Below are positions 26,958-38,400 of a stretch of 64,000 bases of DNA, in pieces (position 1 is the stretch's first letter; each line of letters begins with the position of its first letter). A program made the translations under genes and the position numbers. This stretch comes from Flavobacteriaceae bacterium (GTDB lineage Bacteria; Bacteroidota; Bacteroidia; Flavobacteriales; Flavobacteriaceae). Under the pieces are notes generated by a model that did no database searches, was not told the origin of the DNA, and saw nothing but the letters and a program-made list of their open reading frames with translations. The stretch spans positions 186,001-250,000 of the forward strand of contig JAHEET010000002.1 of NCBI GenBank assembly GCA_024640565.1, read 5' to 3'.

Positions 26958-28259
26958 CTATGTCCGTTTTCTCTTTGGAGTACCTGTTCTTCCACGTCCC
27001 GAAGTTGGCGTATTGTTGTTTCTTTTAAAATGCGGTTTGTTTTTGGGTCTGTTTCCACTCGGGGTGTTTTTTTTCTTCCCAAAAGAACCTTTACTTTGCG
27101 TAGCTGCTCTTTTTGGAGGCGCTGTATCTGTTGGTTCGAAACCTGCTACAATATGTGAGTTTAATTTTTCTTTCAAAAGCTTCTCTATCTCACTTTGATA
27201 TTCGACTTCTTCACTACAAACCAAAGAGATTGCCTCTCCAGCAGCACCGGCTCTTCCTGTTCTTCCAATTCGATGTACATAATCCTCAGGCACATTTGGC
27301 AATTCAAAATTAATGACATGAGGCAATAACGGAATGTCTAAACCCCGTGCAGCAATATCGGTAGCTACTAAAATCTTAATGGTATTGTCTTTAAAATTCC
27401 GAAGGGCTTTTGTTCTAGCTCCTTGACTTTTATTTCCGTGAATTGCAGCGGCAGAAATCCCCGCTTTTATTAGTTTTTCAGTCAATTTGTTTGCCCCATG
27501 TTTGGTTCTTGTAAAAACCAACACCTGCGTCCAGTTGTTGTCTTTAATTAATTTAATGGTAAACTCGGTTTTCCTTTTTTTATCCACTTTATAAACCTTG
27601 TGTGTTACTTTTTTTGCTGTTGAATTTTGGGGCGCCGTTTCTACAGAAACAGGATTTCTTAAAATTCCAGCAGCGAGCTTTTTAATATCGTTTGAAAAAG
27701 TAGCAGAAAACATCAAGTTTTGACGTTTTTCTGGCATAAAACGAATGATTTTGTTGATATCTCGTACAAAACCCATATCCAACATTCTGTCTGCTTCGTC
27801 TAAAATTAAAACATCTACACGTTTAAAAGAGAGCGCTTTTCGGTCATGTAAATCCAACAATCTTCCGGGAGTTGCCACTAAAATATCAACACCATTTTTC
27901 AAAGTTGCTATTTGTGGATTTGCATTTACGCCACCAAAAATAACCGTCGATTTTATGTTTACATACTTACTGTATTCTCGAACATTGTCATGTACTTGTG
28001 CTGCGAGTTCTCTTGTTGGGGTTAAAACCAACGCGCGCAAAGGCCTGTATTTTGGGTGTTTTGTTTCTGATAAATACTGTAAAACAGGCAGCGTAAATCC
28101 TGCTGTTTTTCCAGTTCCTGTTTGCGCAGAAGCTAAAATATCTTTTCCTTGTAAAATATGTGGGATTGCTTTTTCTTGTATGGGAGACGGTTTGGTGTAT
28201 CCTTTCTCTTCAACGGCTTTAACCAATGCTGAAGACAAACCTAAATCTGAAAATGTCAT
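26958..28259 (-). CDS. DEAD-box RNA helicase, RhlE type
   Basis: A 433-residue ATP-dependent RNA helicase for ribosome assembly or RNA turnover. Motifs in order: Q-motif [11 protein letters not shown], motif I AQTGTGKT (45-52), [19 protein letters not shown] in [21 protein letters not shown] and [10 protein letters not shown]. The last 55 residues form a basic low-complexity tail rich in Lys, Asn, Pro and Gly ([19 protein letters not shown]), typical of cold-adapted RhlE-type enzymes and likely an RNA-binding tail. A -7 box (TATCTTTG, 28311-28304) is 45 bases upstream. Confidence 0.95.
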   Translation of the reverse strand: MTFSDLGLSSALVKAVEEKGYTKPSPIQEKAIPHILQGKDILASAQTGTGKTAGFTLPVLQYLSETKHPKYRPLRALVLTPTRELAAQVHDNVREYSKYVNIKSTVIFGGVNANPQIATLKNGVDILVATPGRLLDLHDRKALSFKRVDVLILDEADRMLDMGFVRDINKIIRFMPEKRQNLMFSATFSNDIKKLAAGILRNPVSVETAPQNSTAKKVTHKVYKVDKKRKTEFTIKLIKDNNWTQVLVFTRTKHGANKLTEKLIKAGISAAAIHGNKSQGARTKALRNFKDNTIKILVATDIAARGLDIPLLPHVINFELPNVPEDYVHRIGRTGRAGAAGEAISLVCSEEVEYQSEIEKLLKEKLNSHIVAGFEPTDTAPPKRAATQSKGSFGKKKNTPSGNRPKNKPHFKRNNNTPTSGRGRTGTPKRKRT

Positions 28260-28303
28260 AGAAATTATTTAAGAAAACCACTTTATGTAGCGGTTTCTGA
28301 GGG

Positions 28304-28311
28304 CAAAGATA
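28304..28311 (-). promoter_or_regulatory. Bacteroidota -7 box for the helicase gene
   Basis: On the minus strand this reads TATCTTTG. Just upstream of it an inverted repeat ACACTC-N9-GAGTGT (28311-28331) lies between the divergent helicase and BNR-protein promoters and could bind a regulator. Confidence 0.45.
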
Positions 28312-28366
28312 CACTCTTTTAAGTTGAGTGTTTGTAAAGTTTTTGATGGCTTTTTTGTGGAATTCT

Positions 28367-28397
28367 TTTGTGGTTGAATTTACATGTAGTATTTTCA
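28367..28397 (+). promoter_or_regulatory. Bacteroidota promoter of the BNR-repeat gene
   Basis: -33 TTTG (28367-28370), 19-base spacer, -7 TATTTTCA (28390-28397; two mismatches to TAnnTTTG in the last two bases). It lies 27 bases ahead of the preferred ATG and rules out the longer open frame starting at 28328. Confidence 0.5.
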
Positions 28398-28423
28398 TCT
28401 TTTCAATTCAAATTATGCCCTTT

Positions 28424-31255
28424 ATGAAAGCTGTTTTAAATCTTATTCTTATTCTTTTTTCAGTAAGTTTTTTTGCACAACAACCTACAGATGCTGCGCT
28501 TATTCAAGAAGCATTGCTTCAAAAAACAACACTGGCAAACAATTCGTTGGTTAAAAATATAAATTTCACCAATATTGGTCCAACAATAATGAGTGGACGT
28601 GTAGCGGATGTTGCAGTAAATCCAGAGAACACCACAGAGTTTTATGTTGGGTATGCTTCAGGAGGGTTGTGGTATACCAATAATAATGGAACAACTTTTA
28701 CGCCAGTGCTTGATAATGCTCCCACGCAAAATGTAGGAGATATTGCAGTTGACTGGAGTTCTGGAACTTTATGGGTAGGTACTGGTGAGAAAAATTCTTC
28801 CCGTTCTAGTTATGCTGGAATTGGAATTTTAAAATCTACTGACCAAGGGAAAACCTGGATCAATATTGGTTTGCCAGATACACATCATATTAGTAGGATT
28901 TTAATCAATCCAAAGAATGCCGATGAGGTGGTGGTAGGTGTTATTGGTCATTTGTATTCTTCCAATGATGAAAGAGGGGTTTTTAAAACTACCGATGGGG
29001 GGAAAACATGGACAAAATCATTGTTTATTAATAATGCAACGGGGATTATAGATATTGCGGCAGCGCCTGGAAATTTTAATGTGATGTATGCTGCTTCTTG
29101 GGAACGAGTTCGTCAAGCGTGGAACTTTGATGGTGACGGCAGTGGCTCTGCCATTTATAAAAGTACGGATGCGGGTAGCTCATGGACAAAGATTGCAGAC
29201 AACAGCGGTTTCCCAACGGGGCACGGCGTGGGTAGAATTGGCTTGGCTGTTTTTAATGAAAATACGGTCTATGCCCTACATGACAGTCAATTTAGGAGGC
29301 CAAAAGAGACTGCCAAAAAACCCTCAGAGGATCTTACTAAAGAAGATTTTAAAACCATGTCTTCAAGTAATTTCTTACAATTAACCGATAAAAAATTGAA
29401 TGCCTATCTAAAAAACAACGGCTTTCAAGAGAAATACCGCGCCGAAAACGTAAAACAAATGCTGCGTGTTGGTACTGTAAAACCGATAGATTTGGCAAGT
29501 TACTTAGAAGATGCCAATTCGATGCTCTTTGACACACAGGTAATTGGCGCAGAGGTTTTTAAAACAACCAATGGTGGAAAATCTTGGAAGAAAACACATA
29601 AAAACTTCTTGGATGGGGTGTATAGTTCTTACGGCTATTATTTTGGTGAGATACGTGTAGATCTTCAAGATGAAAACGGGATTTATGTGATGGGTGTTCC
29701 CATTATAAAATCGAAAGATGGCGGAAAAACATTTACATCGATTAGCAAAGAAAATGTGCATTCAGATCATCAAGCGCTTTGGGTAAATCCAAACAAACCT
29801 GGGCATCTTTTAAATGGAAATGATGGTGGATTGAATCTTTCTTATGATGATGGTAAAAATTGGACAAAGTTAAACGATCCTGCTGTGGGGCAATTTTATT
29901 CGGTATACGCAGACAATCAGAAAAACTACAATGTTTATGGAGGCCTGCAAGACAACGGTGTTTGGGTAGCTCCAAATAATGCAAAAATGAATAAAGGGTG
30001 GAAACAAACGGGTAAGAATCCCTATGAGTCTATTATGGGGGGAGATGGAATGCAAGTGCAAGTAGACGATCGAAATCCAGACATTGTATATACAGGATAT
30101 CAATTTGGAAATTATTATCGAATTAATAGAGGTTCGGGAAAGAGAACTTACATTCAGCCAAAACACACCTTAGGAGAAACTCCTTACCGATTTAATTGGC
30201 AAACCCCAATTCATTTATCAAAACACAACCAAGATATTTTATATCTGGGGGGCAATAAATTGCACCGTTCTCTTAACAAAGGAGCTCTTTGGGAAACCAT
30301 ATCTGGCGATTTAACCACTGGCGGAAAGAAAGGAAACGTAGCCTATGGAACGCTAACGTCAATTTCTGAAAGTCCCTTTCAATTTGGATTGATTTATGTA
30401 GGTTCCGATGATGGGTACCTGCATGTTACAAAAAATGGTGGTGGAAGTTGGACACGAATTTCAAATGATTTTCCTCAAAACTTATGGGTCTCTAGAGTCA
30501 TCGCTTCAAAACACAAAAAAGAACGCGTGTATGTTACTTTAAACGGATATCGTTTTGATGACTTTACTTCTTATGTGTATGTTTCTGAGGATTATGGGCA
30601 AACCTGGAAAAGCATTTCGGCAAACCTTCCCATGTCACCGGTAAATGTGGTAAAGGAAGATCCGGAAAACGAAAAACTTTTGTATGTCGGAACGGATAAC
30701 GGAGTGTATGTTTCCTTGAATTCAGGGGAATCTTGGGAAGTGTTCTGTAAAAATATACCCAATGTTGCCGTGCACGATTTGGTGATTCAACCCACAGCAA
30801 AACATTTGATAGTGGGAACGCATGGGCGAAGTTTGTACAAAGCAGACATAGCTCCTTTACAAAAAATGTCGGCGAAGATTTTGGCAAAGAAAACGCATGT
30901 TTTTGCGATAAAAAACATTCGAAAAAATAATTCTTGGGGACGTTCTTGGAGTCCGTGGAGAAAGGCGAATACTCCAGCATTGAAAATTCCATTTTATTCA
31001 AATTCCTCTCAAAAGATAACGCTCGCAATTTTTAAAGATACCGTCCAAGTAAATACGATACATGTTTTGGCAGACAAAGGGTACAACGAAGTGATCTTTG
31101 ATGTGTCTTTCTCTAAAAAAGGAAAAAGAGCCTACGAGAAGAAAAATCCTAAAACCAATACTTTACAGGCGGCTAAAAATGGTGTTTTCTATCTTCCAAA
31201 AGGAAAATATGTTGTAAAAATCGAGGGCGCAGAGAGTGCGTTTGAGGTAAAATAA
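28424..31255 (+). CDS. Secreted BNR/sortilin-like repeat protein (glycosyl-hydrolase-like)
   Basis: A 943-residue exported protein. The ATG at 28424 gives MKAVLNLILILFSVSFFAQ, a clean signal peptide; an ATG three codons upstream is equally possible, while longer starts precede the promoter. The mature part has many BNR (Asp-box) repeats, for example KSTDQGKTWINIG, KTTDGGKTWTKS, KSTDAGSSWTKI, LSYDDGKNWTKL and VSLNSGESWEVF. These form beta-propellers as in sialidases and VPS10/sortilin domains. Such Bacteroidota proteins are often labelled glycosyl hydrolase without proof. No catalytic set can be assigned here. It lies upstream of sdhC but is separated by a 141-base regulatory gap. Confidence 0.85.
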   Translation: MKAVLNLILILFSVSFFAQQPTDAALIQEALLQKTTLANNSLVKNINFTNIGPTIMSGRVADVAVNPENTTEFYVGYASGGLWYTNNNGTTFTPVLDNAPTQNVGDIAVDWSSGTLWVGTGEKNSSRSSYAGIGILKSTDQGKTWINIGLPDTHHISRILINPKNADEVVVGVIGHLYSSNDERGVFKTTDGGKTWTKSLFINNATGIIDIAAAPGNFNVMYAASWERVRQAWNFDGDGSGSAIYKSTDAGSSWTKIADNSGFPTGHGVGRIGLAVFNENTVYALHDSQFRRPKETAKKPSEDLTKEDFKTMSSSNFLQLTDKKLNAYLKNNGFQEKYRAENVKQMLRVGTVKPIDLASYLEDANSMLFDTQVIGAEVFKTTNGGKSWKKTHKNFLDGVYSSYGYYFGEIRVDLQDENGIYVMGVPIIKSKDGGKTFTSISKENVHSDHQALWVNPNKPGHLLNGNDGGLNLSYDDGKNWTKLNDPAVGQFYSVYADNQKNYNVYGGLQDNGVWVAPNNAKMNKGWKQTGKNPYESIMGGDGMQVQVDDRNPDIVYTGYQFGNYYRINRGSGKRTYIQPKHTLGETPYRFNWQTPIHLSKHNQDILYLGGNKLHRSLNKGALWETISGDLTTGGKKGNVAYGTLTSISESPFQFGLIYVGSDDGYLHVTKNGGGSWTRISNDFPQNLWVSRVIASKHKKERVYVTLNGYRFDDFTSYVYVSEDYGQTWKSISANLPMSPVNVVKEDPENEKLLYVGTDNGVYVSLNSGESWEVFCKNIPNVAVHDLVIQPTAKHLIVGTHGRSLYKADIAPLQKMSAKILAKKTHVFAIKNIRKNNSWGRSWSPWRKANTPALKIPFYSNSSQKITLAIFKDTVQVNTIHVLADKGYNEVIFDVSFSKKGKRAYEKKNPKTNTLQAAKNGVFYLPKGKYVVKIEGAESAFEVK

Positions 31256-31292
31256 TTTAAGGGAGCTACTTGGCTTTTAAGGGTAGTTCATA

Positions 31293-31313
31293 AGAATTAT
31301 TTAAAATAATTCT
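31293..31313. promoter_or_regulatory. 21-bp perfect palindrome upstream of sdhC
   Basis: Half-site AGAATTATTT, central A, and its exact complement. It lies 28 bases upstream of the sdhC -33 element, where an activator or repressor dimer could act. Its core ATTATTT-N-AAATAAT recurs in the leader of the DUF2911 gene at 58072-58086, and its outer AGAAT/ATTCT recalls the feoA operator. Confidence 0.6.
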
Positions 31314-31340
31314 AAATAGTTTCGAAAACGATGTAAATTC

Positions 31341-31372
31341 TTTGTTTTACGACTTGTTTCGGCGTATTTTTG
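31341..31372 (+). promoter_or_regulatory. Bacteroidota promoter of sdhCAB
   Basis: -33 TTTG (31341-31344), 20-base spacer, -7 TATTTTTG (31365-31372), 24 bases ahead of the sdhC ATG. Both boxes match the consensus. Confidence 0.75.
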
Positions 31373-31396
31373 CCTGAAATTTTAATAAATTATACA

Positions 31397-32074
31397 ATGC
31401 CTGGATTTTTTAAATCTTCAATTGGAAGAAAAGTAGCAATGGCGCTTTCGGCCTTTTTTTTAATGTTCTTTTTACTGCAGCATTTAGCGATTAATATTTT
31501 ATCGGTTTTTAGCCCAGAAACTTTTAATGAAGTTTCTCATTTTATGGGAACAAATCCAGTTGTTCAATTTGCGTTACAGCCGGTTTTAATTTTTGCGGTT
31601 GTTTTTCATTTTGTTATGGGTTTTATTTTAGAGCTAAAAAACAGCAAAGCAAATGGCGTATCGTATGCCAAGAACAATGGTGCAGCAAATTCAACGTGGT
31701 TCAGTAGAAATATGATTTACAGCGGAATTACAATTTTGGCCTTTATCGTTTTGCACTTTATTGATTTTTGGTTTCCAGAAATCAACACAAAATTTATTCA
31801 AGGCGATTGGTCTGGAATGCTAGACGGTGTTGATGGGTTTCGTTATCATGAAGAATTGAAGCACAAATTTGTGAGCCCAATTAGAGTAGGCGCTTATGTG
31901 TTGGCTTTTGTTTTTTTAGGGTTGCACTTAGCGCACGGTTTCACTTCTGCTTTTCAATCGATGGGAGGGACTGTAGGAAGAAAGAAGGCAGCACAAAATA
32001 TAGGAAAGGCGTATTCAATTATAATTCCAGCAGGATTTATTTTTATTGCCCTTTATCATCACTTCAACCATTAA
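31397..32074 (+). CDS. sdhC: Succinate dehydrogenase cytochrome b subunit
   Basis: A 225-residue integral membrane protein with five hydrophobic segments, the single-subunit cytochrome b type found with Bacteroidota and epsilon-type complex II. It anchors the enzyme and passes electrons through heme b to menaquinone. Candidate heme histidines are in LLQHLAINIL, VVFHFVMGF, FIVLHFIDF and LGLHLAHGF. The ATG at 31397 (MPGFFKSSIGRK) is used; the TTG nine codons earlier overlaps the -7 box. It is 12 bases upstream of sdhA. Confidence 0.94.
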   Translation: MPGFFKSSIGRKVAMALSAFFLMFFLLQHLAINILSVFSPETFNEVSHFMGTNPVVQFALQPVLIFAVVFHFVMGFILELKNSKANGVSYAKNNGAANSTWFSRNMIYSGITILAFIVLHFIDFWFPEINTKFIQGDWSGMLDGVDGFRYHEELKHKFVSPIRVGAYVLAFVFLGLHLAHGFTSAFQSMGGTVGRKKAAQNIGKAYSIIIPAGFIFIALYHHFNH

Positions 32075-32086
32075 TCGCAAAATAGT

Positions 32087-34084
32087 ATGGCTTTAGATTC
32101 AAAAGTACCACAAGGTCCATTGAAAGATAAATGGACAGATTATAAAAATCATATCAACCTAGTAAACCCTGCCAACAAGCGTCATATTGATGTTATTGTT
32201 GTGGGTACAGGATTGGCAGGAGGGTCTGCTTCTGCAACTTTAGCAGAATTAGGCTACAATGTAAAATCATTTGCTTACCAAGATTCTCCACGTAGAGCGC
32301 ATTCTATTGCAGCACAGGGAGGAATTAATGCAGCAAAAAATTACCAAGGAGATGGAGATTCTACGTACAGATTATTTTACGATACTGTAAAAGGAGGAGA
32401 TTACCGTTCTCGTGAAGCAAACGTTTATAGATTGGCAGAAGTTTCTGCAAACATTATCGATCAATGTGTGGCACAAGGGGTTCCTTTCGCACGTGATTAT
32501 GGAGGTCTTTTGGACAACCGATCTTTTGGAGGAGTTTTAGTTTCTAGAACTTTTTATGCAAAAGGACAAACAGGACAACAATTATTATTAGGTGCTTATT
32601 CTGCAATGAACCGTCAAATTGCCCGTGGTAAGATTGAAATGTTCAATCGTCATGAAATGCTAGACGTAGTGCTTGTTGATGGAAAAGCAAGAGGAATCAT
32701 TGCACGAAACTTAGTCACTGGAGAAATTGAACGTCATGCTGCACATGCAGTAGTGATTGCTTCTGGAGGTTATGGAAATGTTTATTTCTTGTCTACCAAT
32801 GCCATGGGATCGAATGTGACTGCAGGATGGAAAGTGCATAAAAAAGGAGCGTACTTCGCAAATCCTTGTTATACGCAAATTCACCCAACCTGTATTCCGC
32901 GCTCAGGAGATTATCAATCAAAATTAACCTTGATGTCTGAGTCTTTACGAAATGATGGGCGTATTTGGGTTCCTAAGAACTTAGAAGATGTGAAAGCCAT
33001 TCGTGAAGGAAAATTAAAACCTACTCAGTTAACAGAGGATCAAAGAGATTACTATCTTGAAAGAAGATATCCTGCTTTTGGAAATTTGGTACCGCGCGAT
33101 GTAGCTTCTAGAGCCGCAAAAGAACGTTGTGACGCAGGATTTGGTGTAAATGCAACTGGAGAAGCTGTATATTTAGATTTTGCTGCTTCTTTTGAACGTT
33201 ATGGTTCAGAACAAGCGAAGATTCAAGGGATCACAAACCCATCGGCGGCAAAAATTAAAGAATTAGGACAGGAAATTGTACGTGCGAAATATGGAAACCT
33301 ATTTCAGATGTATGAGAAAATTGTCGATGAGAATCCATACGAAACACCAATGATGATTTATCCAGCAGTTCACTATACGATGGGTGGTGTCTGGGTAGAT
33401 TATAATTTGATGACGACCATACCGGGCTGTTATGCAATTGGAGAAGCAAATTTTTCTGATCACGGAGCAAACAGATTGGGAGCTTCTGCATTAATGCAAG
33501 GGTTGGCAGATGGTTATTTTGTATTGCCATATACGATTGGAGATTATTTGTCAAATGATATACGTACTGGTAAAATTTCAACAGATACTCCAGAGTTTGA
33601 TGCAGCAGAAAAAGAAGTTTCTGAAAGAATTGCGTTTTTTGTGAATAATAAAGGAACACATTCTGTAGATTATTACCACAAGAAATTAGGAAAAATTATG
33701 TGGGATAAATGTGGAATGTCCAGAAACAAAGAAGGTTTAGAAGAAGCGATTGAAGAAATATCTGCTTTAAGAAAAGACTTCTGGGAAAATGTGATTGTTC
33801 CAGGTACGGCCACAGAATACAATGAACAATTAGCCAAGGCGGGAAGAGTAGCAGATTTCTTAGAATTGGGAGAATTGTTTGCTAAGGATGCTTTGGTGAG
33901 AGAAGAATCTGCTGGAGGACACTTTAGAGAAGAGCACCAAACTGAAGACGGAGAAGCCAAGCGAATGAAAGAGTTTCAATTTGTTTCTGCTTGGGAATAT
34001 AAAGGAGAACCAAAAGAGGCTGTTTTACATAAAGAAGCACTGGTGTACGAGAATATAGAAGTTAAAGAAAGAAGTTATAAATAA
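32087..34084 (+). CDS. sdhA: Succinate dehydrogenase / fumarate reductase flavoprotein subunit
   Basis: A 665-residue flavoprotein, longer than the mitochondrial type and typical of the Bacteroidota/epsilon-like class. It oxidises succinate to fumarate in the TCA cycle. FAD-binding [18 protein letters not shown] lies near residue 36, the FAD-linking histidine in [18 protein letters not shown], substrate residues in [11 protein letters not shown], the catalytic arginine in PRDVASRAA, and [18 protein letters not shown] near residue 460. It lies between sdhC and sdhB (12 and 10 bases). Confidence 0.97.
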   Translation: MALDSKVPQGPLKDKWTDYKNHINLVNPANKRHIDVIVVGTGLAGGSASATLAELGYNVKSFAYQDSPRRAHSIAAQGGINAAKNYQGDGDSTYRLFYDTVKGGDYRSREANVYRLAEVSANIIDQCVAQGVPFARDYGGLLDNRSFGGVLVSRTFYAKGQTGQQLLLGAYSAMNRQIARGKIEMFNRHEMLDVVLVDGKARGIIARNLVTGEIERHAAHAVVIASGGYGNVYFLSTNAMGSNVTAGWKVHKKGAYFANPCYTQIHPTCIPRSGDYQSKLTLMSESLRNDGRIWVPKNLEDVKAIREGKLKPTQLTEDQRDYYLERRYPAFGNLVPRDVASRAAKERCDAGFGVNATGEAVYLDFAASFERYGSEQAKIQGITNPSAAKIKELGQEIVRAKYGNLFQMYEKIVDENPYETPMMIYPAVHYTMGGVWVDYNLMTTIPGCYAIGEANFSDHGANRLGASALMQGLADGYFVLPYTIGDYLSNDIRTGKISTDTPEFDAAEKEVSERIAFFVNNKGTHSVDYYHKKLGKIMWDKCGMSRNKEGLEEAIEEISALRKDFWENVIVPGTATEYNEQLAKAGRVADFLELGELFAKDALVREESAGGHFREEHQTEDGEAKRMKEFQFVSAWEYKGEPKEAVLHKEALVYENIEVKERSYK

Positions 34085-34094
34085 AAAAGATAGA

Positions 34095-34835
34095 ATGAAT
34101 TTAACACTTAAAATTTGGAGACAAAAAGACTCAAACGCAAAGGGTCAAATGGTGGATTATAAAGTGACTGAAATTTCAGAGCACATGTCTTTTTTAGAAA
34201 TGATGGATGTGTTGAACGAACAGTTGGTAAATGCAGGGGAAGAGCCTGTTGCTTTTGACCACGATTGTAGAGAAGGAATTTGTGGAATGTGTTCTATGTA
34301 TATAAACGGAGAGGCACATGGTCCAGACAGAGGTGTAACAACCTGTCAGTTGCATATGCGTATGTTTAAAGATGGAGATACCATTACCATAGAGCCTTTT
34401 AGAGCAGCTGCTTTTCCTGTGATTAAAGATTTAGTAGTAGACCGTTCGGCATTTGATAGAATTCAACATTCAGGAGGATATATTTCTGTAAATACTTCAG
34501 GAAATACTCAAGATGCCAATGCAATTCCAATTGCGAAACAAGCGGCAGATCAAGCGATGGATGCAGCAACTTGTATTGGTTGTGGTGCTTGTGTAGCCAC
34601 CTGTAAAAACTCCTCTGCAATGTTATTTGTTGGGGCCAAAGTATCCCAATACGCATTGTTACCACAAGGACAAGTAGAAGCGGCAGATCGTGTTAAAAAC
34701 ATGGTGGCTCAAATGGATTTAGAAGGTTTTGGAAACTGTACCAATACCGGTGCCTGCGAGGTAGAGTGTCCAAAAGGAATTTCTTTAGACAACATCGCAA
34801 GAATGAACAGAGAGTTGATGAAAGCTTCTATTTAG
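34095..34835 (+). CDS. sdhB: Succinate dehydrogenase iron-sulfur subunit
   Basis: A 246-residue subunit with three Fe-S clusters linking FAD to heme b. The [2Fe-2S] ligands are in [15 protein letters not shown] with a further Cys in VTTCQLH. The [4Fe-4S] ligands are in [13 protein letters not shown] and the last group in [15 protein letters not shown]. It is the last gene of sdhCAB and is followed by a strong terminator. Confidence 0.97.
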   Translation: MNLTLKIWRQKDSNAKGQMVDYKVTEISEHMSFLEMMDVLNEQLVNAGEEPVAFDHDCREGICGMCSMYINGEAHGPDRGVTTCQLHMRMFKDGDTITIEPFRAAAFPVIKDLVVDRSAFDRIQHSGGYISVNTSGNTQDANAIPIAKQAADQAMDAATCIGCGACVATCKNSSAMLFVGAKVSQYALLPQGQVEAADRVKNMVAQMDLEGFGNCTNTGACEVECPKGISLDNIARMNRELMKASI

Positions 34836-34868
34836 AGTTTAATCTCTTCCCCTTTCTTATAATCTTAC

Positions 34869-34910
34869 ACCCCTGAAAAATGATATTCATTTTTCAGGGG
34901 TTTTGTTTTT
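34869..34910 (+). terminator. Intrinsic terminator of sdhCAB
   Basis: A perfect 15-bp stem (ACCCCTGAAAAATGA and complement) with a three-base loop, followed by TTTGTTTTTT. Confidence 0.93.
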
Positions 34911-35074
34911 TATAATTTTAAATACTGAAAATCATGATGTTGAATTTCTATACAACCCTCGAAAAGGGCTAAAAATGGGCTATTTGCATTAAAAAAAAAG
35001 TTAGATTTACGTTCTAATTAAAAACCCATTTGATAAACAAAGCATATTGAGTGGTTTCTAATAAAAAAGAAGGT

Positions 35075-35410
35075 ATGGTAGCTGCTAAAAATTTTCCTGT
35101 AATTCTCACCGATTTAATGGTAAAATGGCTTGATTCTTTTGAGCGAGACACTGTCGATGAAATTATGAATTTAGGACTTTTCACTTGGAAAGATACGGGT
35201 AAAAAAAGATCTAAAAAGAAACTAGTGATAGACGCGGACCACAAGATTTTTATTCGGACGCTCCCTTCAGAATATAGTATTTACTTCAACGAAATAAGTG
35301 AATCCTGTCTTCAAGTACTCACTATTAAGGATGTTGAAGTTAGACGAACTGTTTTTGAATATTTCTACAGTAATGGAGTCTTTAGTAAAGGAAAAAAAAT
35401 ATTGATTTAA
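35075..35410 (+). CDS. Hypothetical protein (111 residues), orphan
   Basis: From the ATG at 35075 the product is MVAAKNFPVILTDLMVKWL... and ends VFSKGKKILI; a GTG at 35051 would add eight residues. There is no signal peptide or membrane segment. A helix (ILTDLMVKWLDSFERDTVDEIMNLG) precedes a Lys-rich turn (KDTGKKRSKKK) and a beta-rich half. I do not recognise a family. It stands alone after the sdh terminator and converges on the FG-GAP gene with an 18-base gap. The 239 bases upstream hold the sdh terminator and a possible -7 box TAGATTTA near 35013, otherwise nothing clear. Confidence 0.65.
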   Translation: MVAAKNFPVILTDLMVKWLDSFERDTVDEIMNLGLFTWKDTGKKRSKKKLVIDADHKIFIRTLPSEYSIYFNEISESCLQVLTIKDVEVRRTVFEYFYSNGVFSKGKKILI

Positions 35411-35428
35411 AACAGCGATGCAATTCCT

Positions 35429-38400
35429 TTACTTTTTAAAAGAGTAGGATTGTAAAGAATCATTATTTGAAACCACCAACAGTCTTTTTTCATTTTTCAT
35501 TTCGACTACTTTTACCGATTTTATTTGTTTGCTAAAAGGCGTCATTCCGAGATCGGATACAAATTGATATTCTGAAATGGAGTTTAATAGAATTCCTTTT
35601 AAGGAAGTGTACCCTCCGTGATAGGTGTTTACGCGGAGTGAATTTCCAGAAAGAATAAGCGCATCTTTACCTTTAAATTGCAGCTCATTGAAGTTTGTAA
35701 TTGGCGCTACTTGCAGTTCTTTAGGAAACTGTTTAAAGAGGGTAAAAGTACCCTTGTTATTTTCGAGATAGCCGGATGCGAGGGTATTTACGGTAAATTT
35801 TGTGGCTTTGTTTACAGCATCTTGCGTTAGTACTTCCTCAACTGTTTTTAATGCATAGTTTTTGTGGGTTACAAATTGGGTGCTAATACGATTCATTTGT
35901 GCCGCCAATTCATTTTTTGAATTTACAGGATATTCTTTTCCTTTTTTAGAATAGGTGAGTACGGTTTCTTTTTTATTATTGGCATCAAAATCACCATAAT
36001 ACAATCGGAGTGGATTTTCTGGGGTGGCTTTAAACTTAGTGTTCAATCCCCAGTTTCCTAACAAAATATCTTTATCACCATCCTTATCAATATCAAAAGC
36101 AGTGATTGCTTGCCACAAACCTTCTAAATTTTTAGGAATTTCTAACAAGGATAATTTTCCCTTTTTATTGATAAAAACCTGGGGAGTCCCCCATTCTGTT
36201 GCCACTAACAAATCTTTTTGATTGTCACCATTAATATCTATCCAACTTGCATCGGTAACCTTCGCATTCAATCGAAAATCATAATCTGCAGTAAAGTTTC
36301 CTTTACCATCATTGACCAATATGGCCGCATTTACATTGGCACCAAAACTTTTGGGATTTGAGAGATTACCAATAAATAAATCTACATCTCCATCACCGTC
36401 ATAATCATAAGCAGCCACACAGGAAGTATTCAAAGGATTTAATAAAGTTTGATTGCTAGATTTAATAAAGCTTCCTTTTTGGTTGAGGTACAAACGGTCT
36501 ACTTCCAGTCTCCTATTTCTTGTTTTATGAATTCCTGTTGCAACATATAAGTCAAGATCACCATCATTATCAGCATCAAAAAATACAGCATCATTATCTT
36601 CATAGTCGGCATCTTTTTCAAATTGTCTTTGCAAACTTTTCTGGAAGGAAGTTCCGTTGTTTAGGTATAATTCGGCCGCATTTCCAGATCCATTTCCTAC
36701 ATACACATCTTCAAAACCATTTCCATCCACATCGCCTACAGCAATTGCAGGACCTAGTTTTGAAACTTGATACGGAATGAGTTTTTCGTTGTTAAAATCG
36801 TAATAACCATCTTCTTTGTGTTTAAAAGAGATGTTTTTAGAGGCTTTAAAAACAGGTTTTTTATTTTTTGAATAAATATAAGATGGGTTGTTGGACTCAT
36901 AGCGCACCAATACGGTTTTGTTTAGGGGAAGTTTGCGGACTTTCTGAACGGTATTGTCTGGCCAAATAATTGCAATTGAATCTACTTTTGAAACCGTATC
37001 CAGTCCGAAATGAATTTGTGGCGCTACAGCTGAAATAAATCCTCTTGAAGAAAATAATTGTTTGAATTGACTTTTCCCTTTGTTGTACAAAATAGCCTTT
37101 GTCCCAATTCCGTTTTTGTTCCCTTCTTTGTAGCTAAAACGCAAACTAATAGCATTCTTTTTGCCATTGGTTGTGTTTTCATAAACTCCGGCAAAGTCAT
37201 TTAAGTTATTGGTTACAATATCCAAATCGCCATCCAAATCTAAATCTACATAAATAGTTCCGTTAGAAAGTGAGGGCTTTTCTTCTATCCACTCTCCGGT
37301 TTTCTTTATAAATTGGCTTGAATTTCCGCGATAAATTTCATTCGAAACTCTTCCAGAAGGCATTTCATTAATAGACTCATAAAGCCATTTCAAACTCTCC
37401 GCTTCATTTTTTTGCTTGAAGGTATTTGAAATATAGTTCTTAAAATCTAAGCCATTTGGTCTTCTATAAATACCATTGCTAATAAACAAATCTTGATGCC
37501 CATCATTGTCGAAATCAGCAAATAGTGGCGCCCAACTCCAATCTGTATCAGCCACATTATTCAACAAAGCTGTTTCATAAAAATAGCCCCCTTTTTCGTT
37601 TATTTGAAGCATGTTTCTGGAGTATTGATCTTTGTACCCTTGCTTTCTTAGCTTTTCTTGCATATTGTACATGGCATCATCCCCTTCTGTTTCCTTTAGT
37701 ACACGCTCGTCATTGGGCAGCATGTCTAAAGTAATCAAATCTTGGAAGCCGTCCCCATTAATATCGGCGACATCACTCCCCATTGAGAATCTGGATAGTG
37801 TAGAAAAAGACGCTTTTAGCGCTTCTCTAAAAGTTCCGTCTTGATTGTTGATGTAATAATAATCATCTTCATGAAAGTCATTACAAACATAAATATCGTC
37901 CCATCCATCGTTGTTAAAATCTGCAATAGAAGCGCTTAGTCCATATCCGTTTACGCCACCATAAATTTGTGCTTTTTCACTAATATCGGTAAACTTTCCG
38001 TTGTTGTTCTCTAGCAAAACATCGCCAACCAATGGGACTCGATTATTTCTTAAGGCTGCGTTCCCGTGTGAAGTAACAGTGTGTGTTGCATGGTTTACAA
38101 TGTAGACATCCAAGTCGTTGTCTTTGTCAAAATCAAAAAAGTATGCCTGGGTTGCATATGCAGAAAAATCGAGGCCATATTCGCGAGCACTTTCGGTAAA
38201 CGTAGCATCACCATTATTGATAAAAAGTTCGTTTTTACCCTTAAAATCTAGGAGCCCAGAAACTGCACATACATAAATATCTAACAAACCATCGTTGTTA
38301 ATGTCTACCATAGTCACTCCAGTATTCCAGTCGGAAGCGCTGTCGATATTTGCCTTTTGTGAAATGTCTTCAAATTGTAAGTTCCCTTTGTTGAGGTAAA

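Noticed and set aside
27745-28272. Long open frame (175 codons) on the plus strand inside the helicase gene
   Set aside because: It is antisense to conserved helicase motifs, has no recognisable domain and follows from the codon bias of the true gene.
30564-31028. Antisense open frame (154 codons) inside the BNR-repeat gene
   Set aside because: Composition is that of a reversed coding frame; no promoter, and the sense frame is fully supported by repeats.
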